A stretch of DNA of 7,490 nucleotides from Lentisphaeria bacterium UBA1829. Lineage in GTDB: Bacteria > Verrucomicrobiota > Lentisphaeria > Victivallales > UBA1829. This document shows positions 1-5,486 of this stretch, in pieces; the stretch's first letter is position 1, and each line of letters starts with the position of its first letter. The notes below the pieces were generated by a model, which searched no databases, had not been told where the DNA came from, and was given only the letters and a program-made list of their open reading frames with translations. The stretch is taken from positions 1,339-8,828 of the forward strand of contig DDJH01000094.1 in the NCBI GenBank assembly GCA_002338895.1. The letters run 5' to 3'. The translations under genes and the position numbers were made by a program.

Positions 1-1194
1 AACTGGGAGGCGACCTACTTCGAGTTCGACGACCGCAAAATCTATGAACTTGCCAGAAGCGCCGCCTCTCTCGGAATCGAAATGCTCGTTCTTGACGACG
101 GATGGTTCGGAAAACGAAACGATGACCGCTCGTCGCTCGGCGACTGGTTCGTCAATACCCGGAAACTCGGCAATCTGGGGGAACTGGTGGAAAAGATCAA
201 CCGCCTCGGCATGAAGTTCGGACTCTGGTTCGAACCGGAAATGATCTCGGAAGACAGCGACCTCTACCGGAAGCATCCCGAGTGGGTACTTTCCGTGCCC
301 GGGAAACGCCGCTCCCTCGGCCGTTCCCAGATGGTGCTGGACATGTCCCGCAAAGAGGTCGTCGATTATCTGTTCGAGACGATCGCCGGAATTCTGCACT
401 CCGCCAACATCGAATACATCAAATGGGATATGAACCGCAATCTGACGGAAATCTATTCCGCCTCTCTTCCTGCGGAACAGCAGGGGGAGGTGGCGCACCG
501 GTATGTGCTCGGCGTCTACGAACTCCACGAGCGGCTCCTGAACGAGTTCCCGAACCTGCTGATCGAGGGGTGCTCCGGCGGGGGAGGGCGCTTCGACGCC
601 GGAATGCTCTACTATGTTCCCCAGATCTGGTGCAGCGACGATACCGATGCGCTGGAACGGATCCCCATTCAGCTCGGCACCTCTTTGTTCTATCCCTCCA
701 GCACGATGGGTGCGCATGTGTCGGTCTGCCCGAATCATCAGACGCATCGGACGGTTTCGTTCCGCCTTCGCGGCGATGTCGCCCTCGCCGGAACCTTCGG
801 ATACGAACTCGACATCACCGCTCTCGGAGAGGACGAACAGAAGCAGATCCGCGAACAGATCGGCCGCTACCATCAGTTCAACGATCTGATCCGGGAAGGA
901 AACTTTTATCGCGTCACGGAAAACTTCGGTCTGGACGATGTCTCCGCATGGTGCTGGGTCTCCGCCGATCGAAAGGAGGTCCTGATGACCGCCGTCCGAT
1001 CCAGCGATTCCCCCTGTGCCCAGAGTCCGGTTGTCCGCCTCCGCATCCCCGGTCTGGATCCCGGACTCATCTACCGGATGCAGGACCGTCCGTTCGCCAT
1101 GCACGGCTCCACGCTGATGAACGCGGGAATCAATGCCAGTGAAGATCTCCGCGGAAACGCAGTCAGCGTCCTGTATCATCTGAAAGCGGAATGA
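1..1194 (+). CDS. Alpha-galactosidase, GH36 family (5'-truncated by window)
   Basis: Hydrolyses terminal alpha-1,6-galactosyl residues from sugars such as melibiose, raffinose or galactomannan fragments; this GH36 type is usually cytoplasmic. The frame is open from base 1, so the gene starts upstream; 397 residues are present against about 730 for the full family. Visible GH36 landmarks are NWEATYF at the very start, VLDDGWFGKRNDD, LWFEPEMISEDSDLY, and IKWDMNRN with the nucleophile Asp at codon 427-429. EGCSGGGGRFD follows, then WCSDDTDALER (634-660), which carries the acid/base Asp. The last ~80 residues form the C-terminal beta-sandwich. The N-terminal supersandwich domain lies mostly outside the window. 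The ATG at 82 is internal, not the start. crcB follows after 16 bases, so the two are probably co-transcribed. Family assignment is secure; exact substrate is not. Confidence 0.96.
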   Translation, partial: NWEATYFEFDDRKIYELARSAASLGIEMLVLDDGWFGKRNDDRSSLGDWFVNTRKLGNLGELVEKINRLGMKFGLWFEPEMISEDSDLYRKHPEWVLSVPGKRRSLGRSQMVLDMSRKEVVDYLFETIAGILHSANIEYIKWDMNRNLTEIYSASLPAEQQGEVAHRYVLGVYELHERLLNEFPNLLIEGCSGGGGRFDAGMLYYVPQIWCSDDTDALERIPIQLGTSLFYPSSTMGAHVSVCPNHQTHRTVSFRLRGDVALAGTFGYELDITALGEDEQKQIREQIGRYHQFNDLIREGNFYRVTENFGLDDVSAWCWVSADRKEVLMTAVRSSDSPCAQSPVVRLRIPGLDPGLIYRMQDRPFAMHGSTLMNAGINASEDLRGNAVSVLYHLKAE

Positions 1195-1210
1195 AGGGAG
1201 CTCCATTGCC

Positions 1211-1591
1211 ATGCATCCGCTGAAACTGATTCTGTTTCTTGCGCTGGCGGGAGCGGTCGGGACTCTCTGCCGCTTCTTCTGTCTGAAACTGGTCGCCGGA
1301 TGTGCCGCCTGGCTCCCGCTCGGAACCCTTGTCGTGAACGGACTCGGCGCATTTCTTGCCGGTCTGCTGTTCGCCGTGGTGCGGAACAGACTGCAGATTC
1401 TGGAGCCCTGGGTTCCGGTCCTGATGATCGGCTTTCTCGGCGCATTCACAACGTTCTCCACGCTGATGCTGGAGACGATGAATCTGGCTCTCGCCGGTTC
1501 CTGGGGAAAGGCGACATGGAATCTGCTCGGCCAAAACGTTTTCGGACTGCTGGCCGTGCTGGGCGGAATCGCCGTCGGACGGATTCTTTAA
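1211..1591 (+). CDS. crcB: CrcB/FluC fluoride ion channel
   Basis: Small inner-membrane channel that exports fluoride; known family members work as dual-topology dimers. The 126-residue length is typical. Four hydrophobic segments lie roughly at residues 4-22, 33-56, 66-90 and 100-124. Family signatures are GxxxR at 17-21, GTLVVNGLGAFLAG at 38-51 with the pore Asn43, and GAFTTFST at 77-84, which holds the two Phe-box phenylalanines (F79, F82) and the polar track Thr/Ser. Start ATG 1211 follows an AAGGGAG Shine-Dalgarno about ten bases upstream. It sits between the galactosidase gene (16 bases) and trmL (14 bases). No fluoride riboswitch can fit in the 16-base gap. One copy is visible; some bacteria carry paired crcB genes. 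Confidence 0.95.
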   Translation: MHPLKLILFLALAGAVGTLCRFFCLKLVAGCAAWLPLGTLVVNGLGAFLAGLLFAVVRNRLQILEPWVPVLMIGFLGAFTTFSTLMLETMNLALAGSWGKATWNLLGQNVFGLLAVLGGIAVGRIL

Positions 1592-1605
1592 AGGGGGAAC
1601 AGACG

Positions 1606-2073
1606 ATGAAAGATCCTCTCTATCATGTGGTTCTGGTTGCTCCGGAGATCCCGCAGAACACCGGAAACATCGGCCGGATCTGCTGCTGTACCGAATGCCG
1701 TCTGCATCTGGTGGATCCGATCTCCTTTTCGCTGGAGGACAAGTATCTCCGCCGTGCGGGAATGGATTACTGGAAGCATGTCGATTTCCGCCGTCATCCG
1801 GACTGGAACAGCCTCCTCGAAGAGGCCGGCGATGCTCCGCTCTACTTCTTCTCGACAAAAGCAGAAAAAATCTTCTGGGACTGCCCGATGGAACCCGGCT
1901 CCTTCCTGGTCTTCGGCAGTGAGGGTCACGGACTGGCCCCGGAGTATCATGAACGATATGCGGATCAGTTTTATACGATCCCGATGCCCGGAAACTTCAA
2001 TCGAAGTCTGAATCTGGCCAATTCGGTCGCCGTCGCTGTCTACGAGGGGTTGCGGAGAGGGTTCCGCTCTTAA
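1606..2073 (+). CDS. trmL: tRNA (cytidine/uridine-34-2'-O)-methyltransferase TrmL
   Basis: SPOUT-superfamily (SpoU class) enzyme that methylates the 2'-OH of the wobble nucleotide of tRNA-Leu isoacceptors using S-adenosylmethionine. The 155-residue length matches the minimal TrmL/YibK form, a homodimer with a trefoil knot and no extra RNA-binding domain. Visible motifs: APEIPQNTGNIGR at 12-24 (motif 1), LVDP at 35-38, DKYLRRAGMDYW at 45-56, LVFGSEGHGL at 101-110 (motif 2), and IPMPGNFNRSLNLANSVAVA at 125-144 (motif 3, knot and cofactor site). Start ATG 1606 is set by an AAGGGGG Shine-Dalgarno just upstream; the same frame is open further upstream but that part is the shadow of crcB. It is the last gene of the galactosidase-crcB-trmL run and is convergent with lacI, 20 bases away. 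Confidence 0.96.
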   Translation: MKDPLYHVVLVAPEIPQNTGNIGRICCCTECRLHLVDPISFSLEDKYLRRAGMDYWKHVDFRRHPDWNSLLEEAGDAPLYFFSTKAEKIFWDCPMEPGSFLVFGSEGHGLAPEYHERYADQFYTIPMPGNFNRSLNLANSVAVAVYEGLRRGFRS

Positions 2074-2093
2074 GAAGGGATGCGTCCGTCCGG

Positions 2094-3098
2094 TCAGCGG
2101 GATCCGCCGGGAAGACTTGCGCGCCAGATCAGTTCGGTCGGAATTTCCCGGGAAGTCAGAGCCGTGCCGTTCTGCAGATGGGAGATCAGAATTTCCACAC
2201 TTGCCGCGGCACACTCCGCCGCTTTCTGATCGAACGTGGTCAGCGGAATCGGACAGTGACGCGAGAGCTTGATATTGTCTCCCCCAGCAAGAACAAGATC
2301 CTCCGGAATGCGGATTCCCCGTTCCAGACAGCGGGTTTCCACAGCAAGCGCCGTTTCATCATTGGCACAGATCACGGCATCCGGTGCGTGATCCAGCACA
2401 TCATCCGCCAGCGGCAGCGCATCGGAGAGAGTCAGTTCTTCGCCGTAGACCAGATACGGCTCATGATCGGCGGCCGCTTCCAGAAATCCGGCAAGACGTG
2501 CCCGGTAGCTGTCCCCGTTGCGGGACATGATCGCGGCAATGCGCTTCGCTCCTCTCCCGATACAGCGGCAAGTCAGCTGTCGGACCGCCTCCTGCTGCGC
2601 CGCGTACACCGCCGGATAGTTCCCGACCCGGTTGGTCAGAAGAAGAAACGGATAGCCCGATGCGGCCAGATCATGCAGAAAGGTGTGCTTCTCCTGCGCT
2701 CCCCAGATGATCAGACCGTCGATCTCGTTGCGCTTGAAGATGTTCAGATAATCCCCCGTCTCAATGAACGGACGGTTCCCCAGCAGCGGAAGGGTTCGAT
2801 AGTTGTAGCGGAACAGTTCCCGGCAGACCGAAAAAAACGACCGGGAAAGATTGTCGTCGTCCAGCATGGATTCCGCTGCAACCAGAAAGCCGATCACTCC
2901 CGCCCGTCCGGAAAAAAAACGGGCCGCATGGATGCTCGGGTGATAATCCTGCTGCCGACAGACTTCCAGAATCCGCCGCCGCGTTGCTTCACTGATCCGG
3001 ATTGATGTGTTCCGTCCGGATAAAACTCGCGAAACCGTCGATGGCGAACACCCAGACAACTGAGCGATCCGGCGGATGTTGAGCGGCTTTTCTTCCAT
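2094..3098 (-). CDS. LacI-family transcriptional regulator
   Basis: DNA-binding repressor or activator, 334 residues, the usual size for the family. The N-terminal helix-turn-helix spans about 8-27 (IRRIAQLSGCSPSTVSRVLS), then the hinge helix region to about 62 (HPSIHAARF). A periplasmic-binding-protein-like effector domain occupies 67-334, with family landmarks PDAVICANDETALAVE, RGIRIPEDLVLAGGDN and PLTTFDQ near the C terminus. The segment that often reads VxxDN in relatives reads AVYAAQQEA, so the ligand pocket may differ. ATG 3098 is right because the helix-turn-helix starts eight residues in. Only GAG separates it from the TGA of the upstream lipoprotein-like ORF, in the same frame, and there is no well-spaced Shine-Dalgarno, so translation may depend on coupling. 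The effector is unknown. The alpha-galactosidase operon is convergent and nearby, which makes a sugar plausible but unproven. Confidence 0.95.
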   Translation of the reverse strand: MEEKPLNIRRIAQLSGCSPSTVSRVLSGRNTSIRISEATRRRILEVCRQQDYHPSIHAARFFSGRAGVIGFLVAAESMLDDDNLSRSFFSVCRELFRYNYRTLPLLGNRPFIETGDYLNIFKRNEIDGLIIWGAQEKHTFLHDLAASGYPFLLLTNRVGNYPAVYAAQQEAVRQLTCRCIGRGAKRIAAIMSRNGDSYRARLAGFLEAAADHEPYLVYGEELTLSDALPLADDVLDHAPDAVICANDETALAVETRCLERGIRIPEDLVLAGGDNIKLSRHCPIPLTTFDQKAAECAAASVEILISHLQNGTALTSREIPTELIWRASLPGGSR

Positions 3099-3101
3099 CT
3101 C

Positions 3102-3317
3102 TCAGTTTCTGAAATTGTAAGGATTGGTTTCCCACGCCGGCTGGGAGTTGAACGGTTTCGGATTCACTCCGCGCCGTTCCTGTTCCGTCGAGAAAAATTC
3201 ACATCCGCAGAGCAGAAGCAGCAGAATCAGGATGCACGGAAAGAAAAGGAGCCTGCCATATACGGCAGACTCCTTGTTGCAGGCTGTTCGTCTGGATTCA
3301 GAAGGGAAGCATTCCAT
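3102..3317 (-). CDS. Small lipoprotein-like ORF, start uncertain
   Basis: With ATG 3317 this gives 71 residues. They comprise a basic n-region (RR at 9-10, K15, R22), a hydrophobic run LLFFPCILILLLLLCGC at 23-39 with a plausible lipobox L-C-G|C39, and a 33-residue mature tail containing FSTEQERRGVNPKPFN and a Trp-Glu-Thr-Asn-Pro segment. The pattern of a short lipoprotein with RGxNxxPFN and WExxP looks selected rather than random, but I cannot name the family. Start choice is a problem: the only in-frame ATGs (3317 and 3323) lie inside the 37-aa gene, neither has a good Shine-Dalgarno, and a terminator-like hairpin covers codons just before the hydrophobic run. The stop is three bases before lacI in the same frame. 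It may be real and coupled, or a decayed or frameshifted gene. Confidence 0.5.
   Translation of the reverse strand: MECFPSESRRTACNKESAVYGRLLFFPCILILLLLLCGCEFFSTEQERRGVNPKPFNSQPAWETNPYNFRN
3240..3275 (-). terminator. Rho-independent-type terminator hairpin
   Basis: Read on the minus strand, AAGGAGTCTGCC (3275-3264), loop GTATAT, then GGCAGGCTCCTT (3257-3246). This is a 12-bp stem with a single G-U wobble, followed directly by a TTTTCTTT tract (3247-3240). It lies 22 bases after the stop of the 37-aa gene, so it would end the coiled-coil/micro-protein transcript. On the plus strand no T-run follows the hairpin, so the orientation is clear. It falls inside the lipoprotein-like reading frame, which is unusual. 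Confidence 0.75.
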
Positions 3318-3411
3318 AGGCATGCATTTCCATAACCTGAAACACGATCGCAGCAATGATCAGAACCAGCGAGAGCGCTGAGGTGATTGTAAAGACCAGG
3401 GATGAATACAT
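3298..3411 (-). CDS. 37-residue single-helix membrane micro-protein
   Basis: Reads MYSSLVFTITSALSLVLIIA at residues 1-20 and ends EMHAYGMLPF. One continuous hydrophobic segment, about residues 5-27, would make a single transmembrane helix with a short Met/His-containing tail. No family is recognised. Support for it being real: a strong AGGAGGG Shine-Dalgarno (minus strand, 3427-3421) nine bases before ATG 3411 and only two bases past the stop of the coiled-coil gene, plus a terminator hairpin shortly after its own TGA. The spacing implies co-translation with the coiled-coil protein, which is also membrane anchored, so a partner role is a reasonable inference. It is too short for standard ORF cut-offs and could easily be missed. 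Confidence 0.72.
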   Translation of the reverse strand: MYSSLVFTITSALSLVLIIAAIVFQVMEMHAYGMLPF

Positions 3412-3429
3412 GGTGGAAATCCCTCCTCG

Positions 3430-4686
3430 TTATTTCTTTTTTGCCGCGGCTTTTTTGATGAGTTCGTCTTTGAGCTTCAGCAGAGCGGTGATATCCTCTT
3501 TGGTGAAGTAGACGCTGTCTCCGGGCATCACGGCGGACTGAGCCGTATTCTTGTCGATATTGGCGATCGCATAGTTGTCGCCGACCTGAGTGACAATGAT
3601 CTTTGCCACAAATTCCGGTTTATCCGAGGTCAGGTTGCGGGCCACGGTCAGCGGGAATCCCGGAGCAAGGAGCATATATCTTGTGCGGTCACCCTTCTTG
3701 AACTTCTCGACAACCGGCATCTTTTCGCCCAGGTTGATGACCACGAAGCCCCAGCGTTTGTCAACGGTTTCAACCCGTCCTTCGATTCTCGAATAGAGCG
3801 CCATCTCGTCGGGCTCGACCGGGCCGCCGTCCGGATTGATGATCAGGCGAAGACGTGTGATTTCCGCCTGCAGTTTCCGGATCGTGTTGTCCCGTGCTTT
3901 GATGGTGTTGTCTCTGCTTTTGACCTGATTGGTCAGATTGCGGGTCTTGTTGCGTTCCTGATTGAGTTCGTTGCGGGTCTTGTTCAGGTCGTTTTTCATC
4001 TTGTTCGCCGCCGCCACCAGTTTCTTGATGCCGTCCTGATAGTTGCCGCGATAGTTCGGTGCGGAGGTCCCGACCGCCCGGGCGATATCGGAAAGCGCTT
4101 TCTCGTAGGCGGATTTCCGGTTCTTCAGATCGTCAATTGCGCGGTTGAAGTTGTTCGACACCGCATTCGGATTGGATTTCAATGCCTGAAGGCTTGTGCT
4201 GATCACCTTGTTGGCGGAGGCAACATAGTTCCGGAGGATGGTATTGTTCCGGTCGGCAACTTTCTGCGCATTTTCCAGCAGCACTTTCTGCTTCTCCGCG
4301 TAGGTTCCGACATTCTGGAGTTCGGAAGTCTGGATATTCCGCACTTCAAGCATTGCGGCGGTTTTGTTCAGTCCTTCCGCGAGGGAGTTGCGCTGAGTCG
4401 TCACCTGCTGCGCGGCTTTGGAAAGTTCCGGCAGACTTCTTTTCAGTCCGGAAAGATCGGCGTTCTCGGGGTTCCGATGCCCCAGCGCGTCGGCATTCAG
4501 TTTGGCCGACAGTTTCAGACCGGAATTTTGTTCGAGGGCCTTCGCTGTCTGGGTGATGCTGTTCGACATTTCTTCCCATCCCGCCACCAGCTGCTCTCTC
4601 TTGTTGAACAAGAGGTAGGAGAATGTGACTCCCGCAATGGCAAACACCAGTACCAGAATGTTGACGACCTTGTTGAAAATTCCCAT
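3430..4686 (-). CDS. Membrane-anchored coiled-coil protein of unknown function
   Basis: 418 residues with no family I can name. In order: an N-terminal signal-anchor helix at about 8-27 (VNILVLVFAIAGVTFSYLLF) preceded by one Lys; a long helical, Asn/Lys/Gln/Glu-rich region at about 30-282 with heptad character. This region is strongest at 225-282, where RDNTI occurs twice seven residues apart (258-262, 265-269). Next is a compact beta-rich segment at about 298-395 (IEGRVETVDKRWGFVVINLG at 301-320, then MLLAPG, KIIVTQVGDNYAIANI, MPGDSVYF). A Lys/Ala tail ends at residue 418. It looks like an envelope protein that projects a coiled coil outside the membrane with a small barrel at the tip, an inference from layout only. 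AAGGAG lies six bases before ATG 4686. It is the first gene of the operon with the 37-aa micro-protein. Confidence 0.88.
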   Translation of the reverse strand: MGIFNKVVNILVLVFAIAGVTFSYLLFNKREQLVAGWEEMSNSITQTAKALEQNSGLKLSAKLNADALGHRNPENADLSGLKRSLPELSKAAQQVTTQRNSLAEGLNKTAAMLEVRNIQTSELQNVGTYAEKQKVLLENAQKVADRNNTILRNYVASANKVISTSLQALKSNPNAVSNNFNRAIDDLKNRKSAYEKALSDIARAVGTSAPNYRGNYQDGIKKLVAAANKMKNDLNKTRNELNQERNKTRNLTNQVKSRDNTIKARDNTIRKLQAEITRLRLIINPDGGPVEPDEMALYSRIEGRVETVDKRWGFVVINLGEKMPVVEKFKKGDRTRYMLLAPGFPLTVARNLTSDKPEFVAKIIVTQVGDNYAIANIDKNTAQSAVMPGDSVYFTKEDITALLKLKDELIKKAAAKKK

Positions 4687-4710
4687 CTTTTACTCCTTAA
4701 GTGTTGCTAT

Positions 4711-4738
4711 ATGATATGTTCCTTTTCAAGCTTTTCAA
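4711..4738 (-). promoter_or_regulatory. Candidate sigma-70 promoter for the coiled-coil operon
   Basis: Minus strand TTGAAA (4738-4733), a 16-base spacer, then TATCAT (4716-4711); each box matches consensus at five of six positions. Transcription would start near 4704, giving a short leader that contains the AAGGAG site. A second possibility is a perfect TTGACA at 4775-4770 with a weak TAAGTT (4752-4747) at 17 bases. The first is preferred because its -10 box is better. The sequence TTGAAAAG is repeated at a nine-base period across the -35 region (4738-4722). Confidence 0.5.
4722..4738. repeat. Short tandem repeat in the coiled-coil promoter
   Basis: CTTTTCAA occurs at 4722-4729 and 4731-4738, a nine-base period, overlapping the candidate -35 box and spacer. 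It could be a protein-binding site or chance in T-rich DNA. Confidence 0.4.
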
Positions 4739-4799
4739 CTCGCATAAACTTACAGGTGATAATCCCTTCTGTCAAATCCTTTTTTGAAATATTTTCCGT

Positions 4800-4837
4800 G
4801 TTTTTTCGGCTTTTTTGTTGATTTCCTGTTTTTTCGG
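4800..4837. repeat. Direct repeat of GTTTTTTCGG upstream of the MBL gene
   Basis: Identical ten-base copies at 4800-4809 and 4828-4837, 28 bases apart start to start, inside the T-rich divergent intergenic region (4687-4871). The second copy falls in the spacer of the weak candidate promoter. No function is known. Confidence 0.45.
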
Positions 4838-4845
4838 AGTATTTT
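4818..4845 (+). promoter_or_regulatory. Weak candidate promoter for the MBL hydrolase gene
   Basis: TTGATT (4818-4823), 16-base spacer, TATTTT (4840-4845), each four of six to the sigma-70 consensus. It sits in a T-rich stretch (about 4779-4845) just upstream of the gene. A transcript starting near 4852 would leave a leader of about 20 bases with the AAAAGGGGAG ribosome site. The boxes are poor and the T-rich composition makes chance matches likely. Confidence 0.27.
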
Positions 4846-4871
4846 CCCCCCGGAAAAGGGGAGAACACCGC

Positions 4872-5486
4872 ATGAAATTTCGGGTATTTCAGATTCCTGT
4901 CGGAGGATTCGATCATAATTTTTCCTATCTGCTTCTCTGCGGACAGGAGGCGCTGATCGTCGATCCGTGCGGCGATACCGCAGACATCCGGAGGATCTTC
5001 CAGTCGATCCCCGGAACGCTTCGGCCCAGATACATCCTGCTGACGCACTCCCATCACGACCATGTCTCCGGAATCCGGTCGGTGAAACAATTTTTCCCTG
5101 CTCCGGTCTGCATTGCCGACTCCTCCGATTTTCCATGCGACCACCCCCTGCATCCCGGCGAAAGACTTCCGCTCGGTGACGGATTCGTCGAAGTCATTGC
5201 AACTCCGGGACATACAAAGGATTCCGTCTGCTACCGCTCCTCCGACAACTCATCTCTCTTCACCGGAGACACGCTCTTCATCGGCGAATGCGGCTTCTGC
5301 CGTCCCGAACCCATGTTCCGTTCCATGCTCCTTCTCCGTTCTCTTCCCGATTCCCTGATCGTCTATCCCGGGCACGACTATGGGGAGCTCCCCGCCGATT
5401 CTCTCGGTCATCAGAAAAAAGTGAATCCCTATCTCAACTCTCCCGATCTGAGCACCTTCCGGGAACGTCTCTCCCATCTGACCTGA
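4872..5486 (+). CDS. Metallo-beta-lactamase-fold hydrolase (glyoxalase II-like)
   Basis: 204-residue dinuclear-metal hydrolase. The metal ligands are all visible: HSHHDH at 59-64, His114 in TPGHTKDS, Asp133 in FTGDTLFIG, and His168 in VYPGHDYG. This set matches the hydroxyacylglutathione hydrolase (glyoxalase II/GloB) branch, which cleaves thiolesters such as S-lactoylglutathione. The protein is about 50 residues shorter than typical GloB and lacks most of its C-terminal helical glutathione-binding domain, keeping only a short NPYLN-containing tail. The substrate may therefore be a different thiolester or related compound. ATG 4872 is chosen over the in-frame ATG at 4815 because the fold starts at KFRVFQIPVGGFDHN and AAAAGGGGAG lies about ten bases upstream. 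The gene is divergent from the coiled-coil operon and convergent with the MarC gene. Confidence 0.9.
   Translation: MKFRVFQIPVGGFDHNFSYLLLCGQEALIVDPCGDTADIRRIFQSIPGTLRPRYILLTHSHHDHVSGIRSVKQFFPAPVCIADSSDFPCDHPLHPGERLPLGDGFVEVIATPGHTKDSVCYRSSDNSSLFTGDTLFIGECGFCRPEPMFRSMLLLRSLPDSLIVYPGHDYGELPADSLGHQKKVNPYLNSPDLSTFRERLSHLT

Noticed and set aside
1163..1858. Minus-strand frame opposite crcB and trmL
   Set aside because: It spans two recognised plus-strand genes, and its Arg/Ser/Pro-rich translation has no domain character.
2074..2107. Possible bidirectional terminator between trmL and lacI, with GCGG-GAT-CCGC
   Set aside because: The stem is only four base pairs, lies partly inside lacI, and no T-run follows on either strand.
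2178..3005. Plus-strand 275-codon frame opposite lacI
   Set aside because: It lies wholly within the LacI-family gene on the other strand, where helix-turn-helix and effector-domain motifs are clear.
4707..5213. Minus-strand 168-codon frame overlapping the MBL gene and intergenic region
   Set aside because: It is antisense to the MBL ligand motifs and overlaps the coiled-coil promoter region; no family features.
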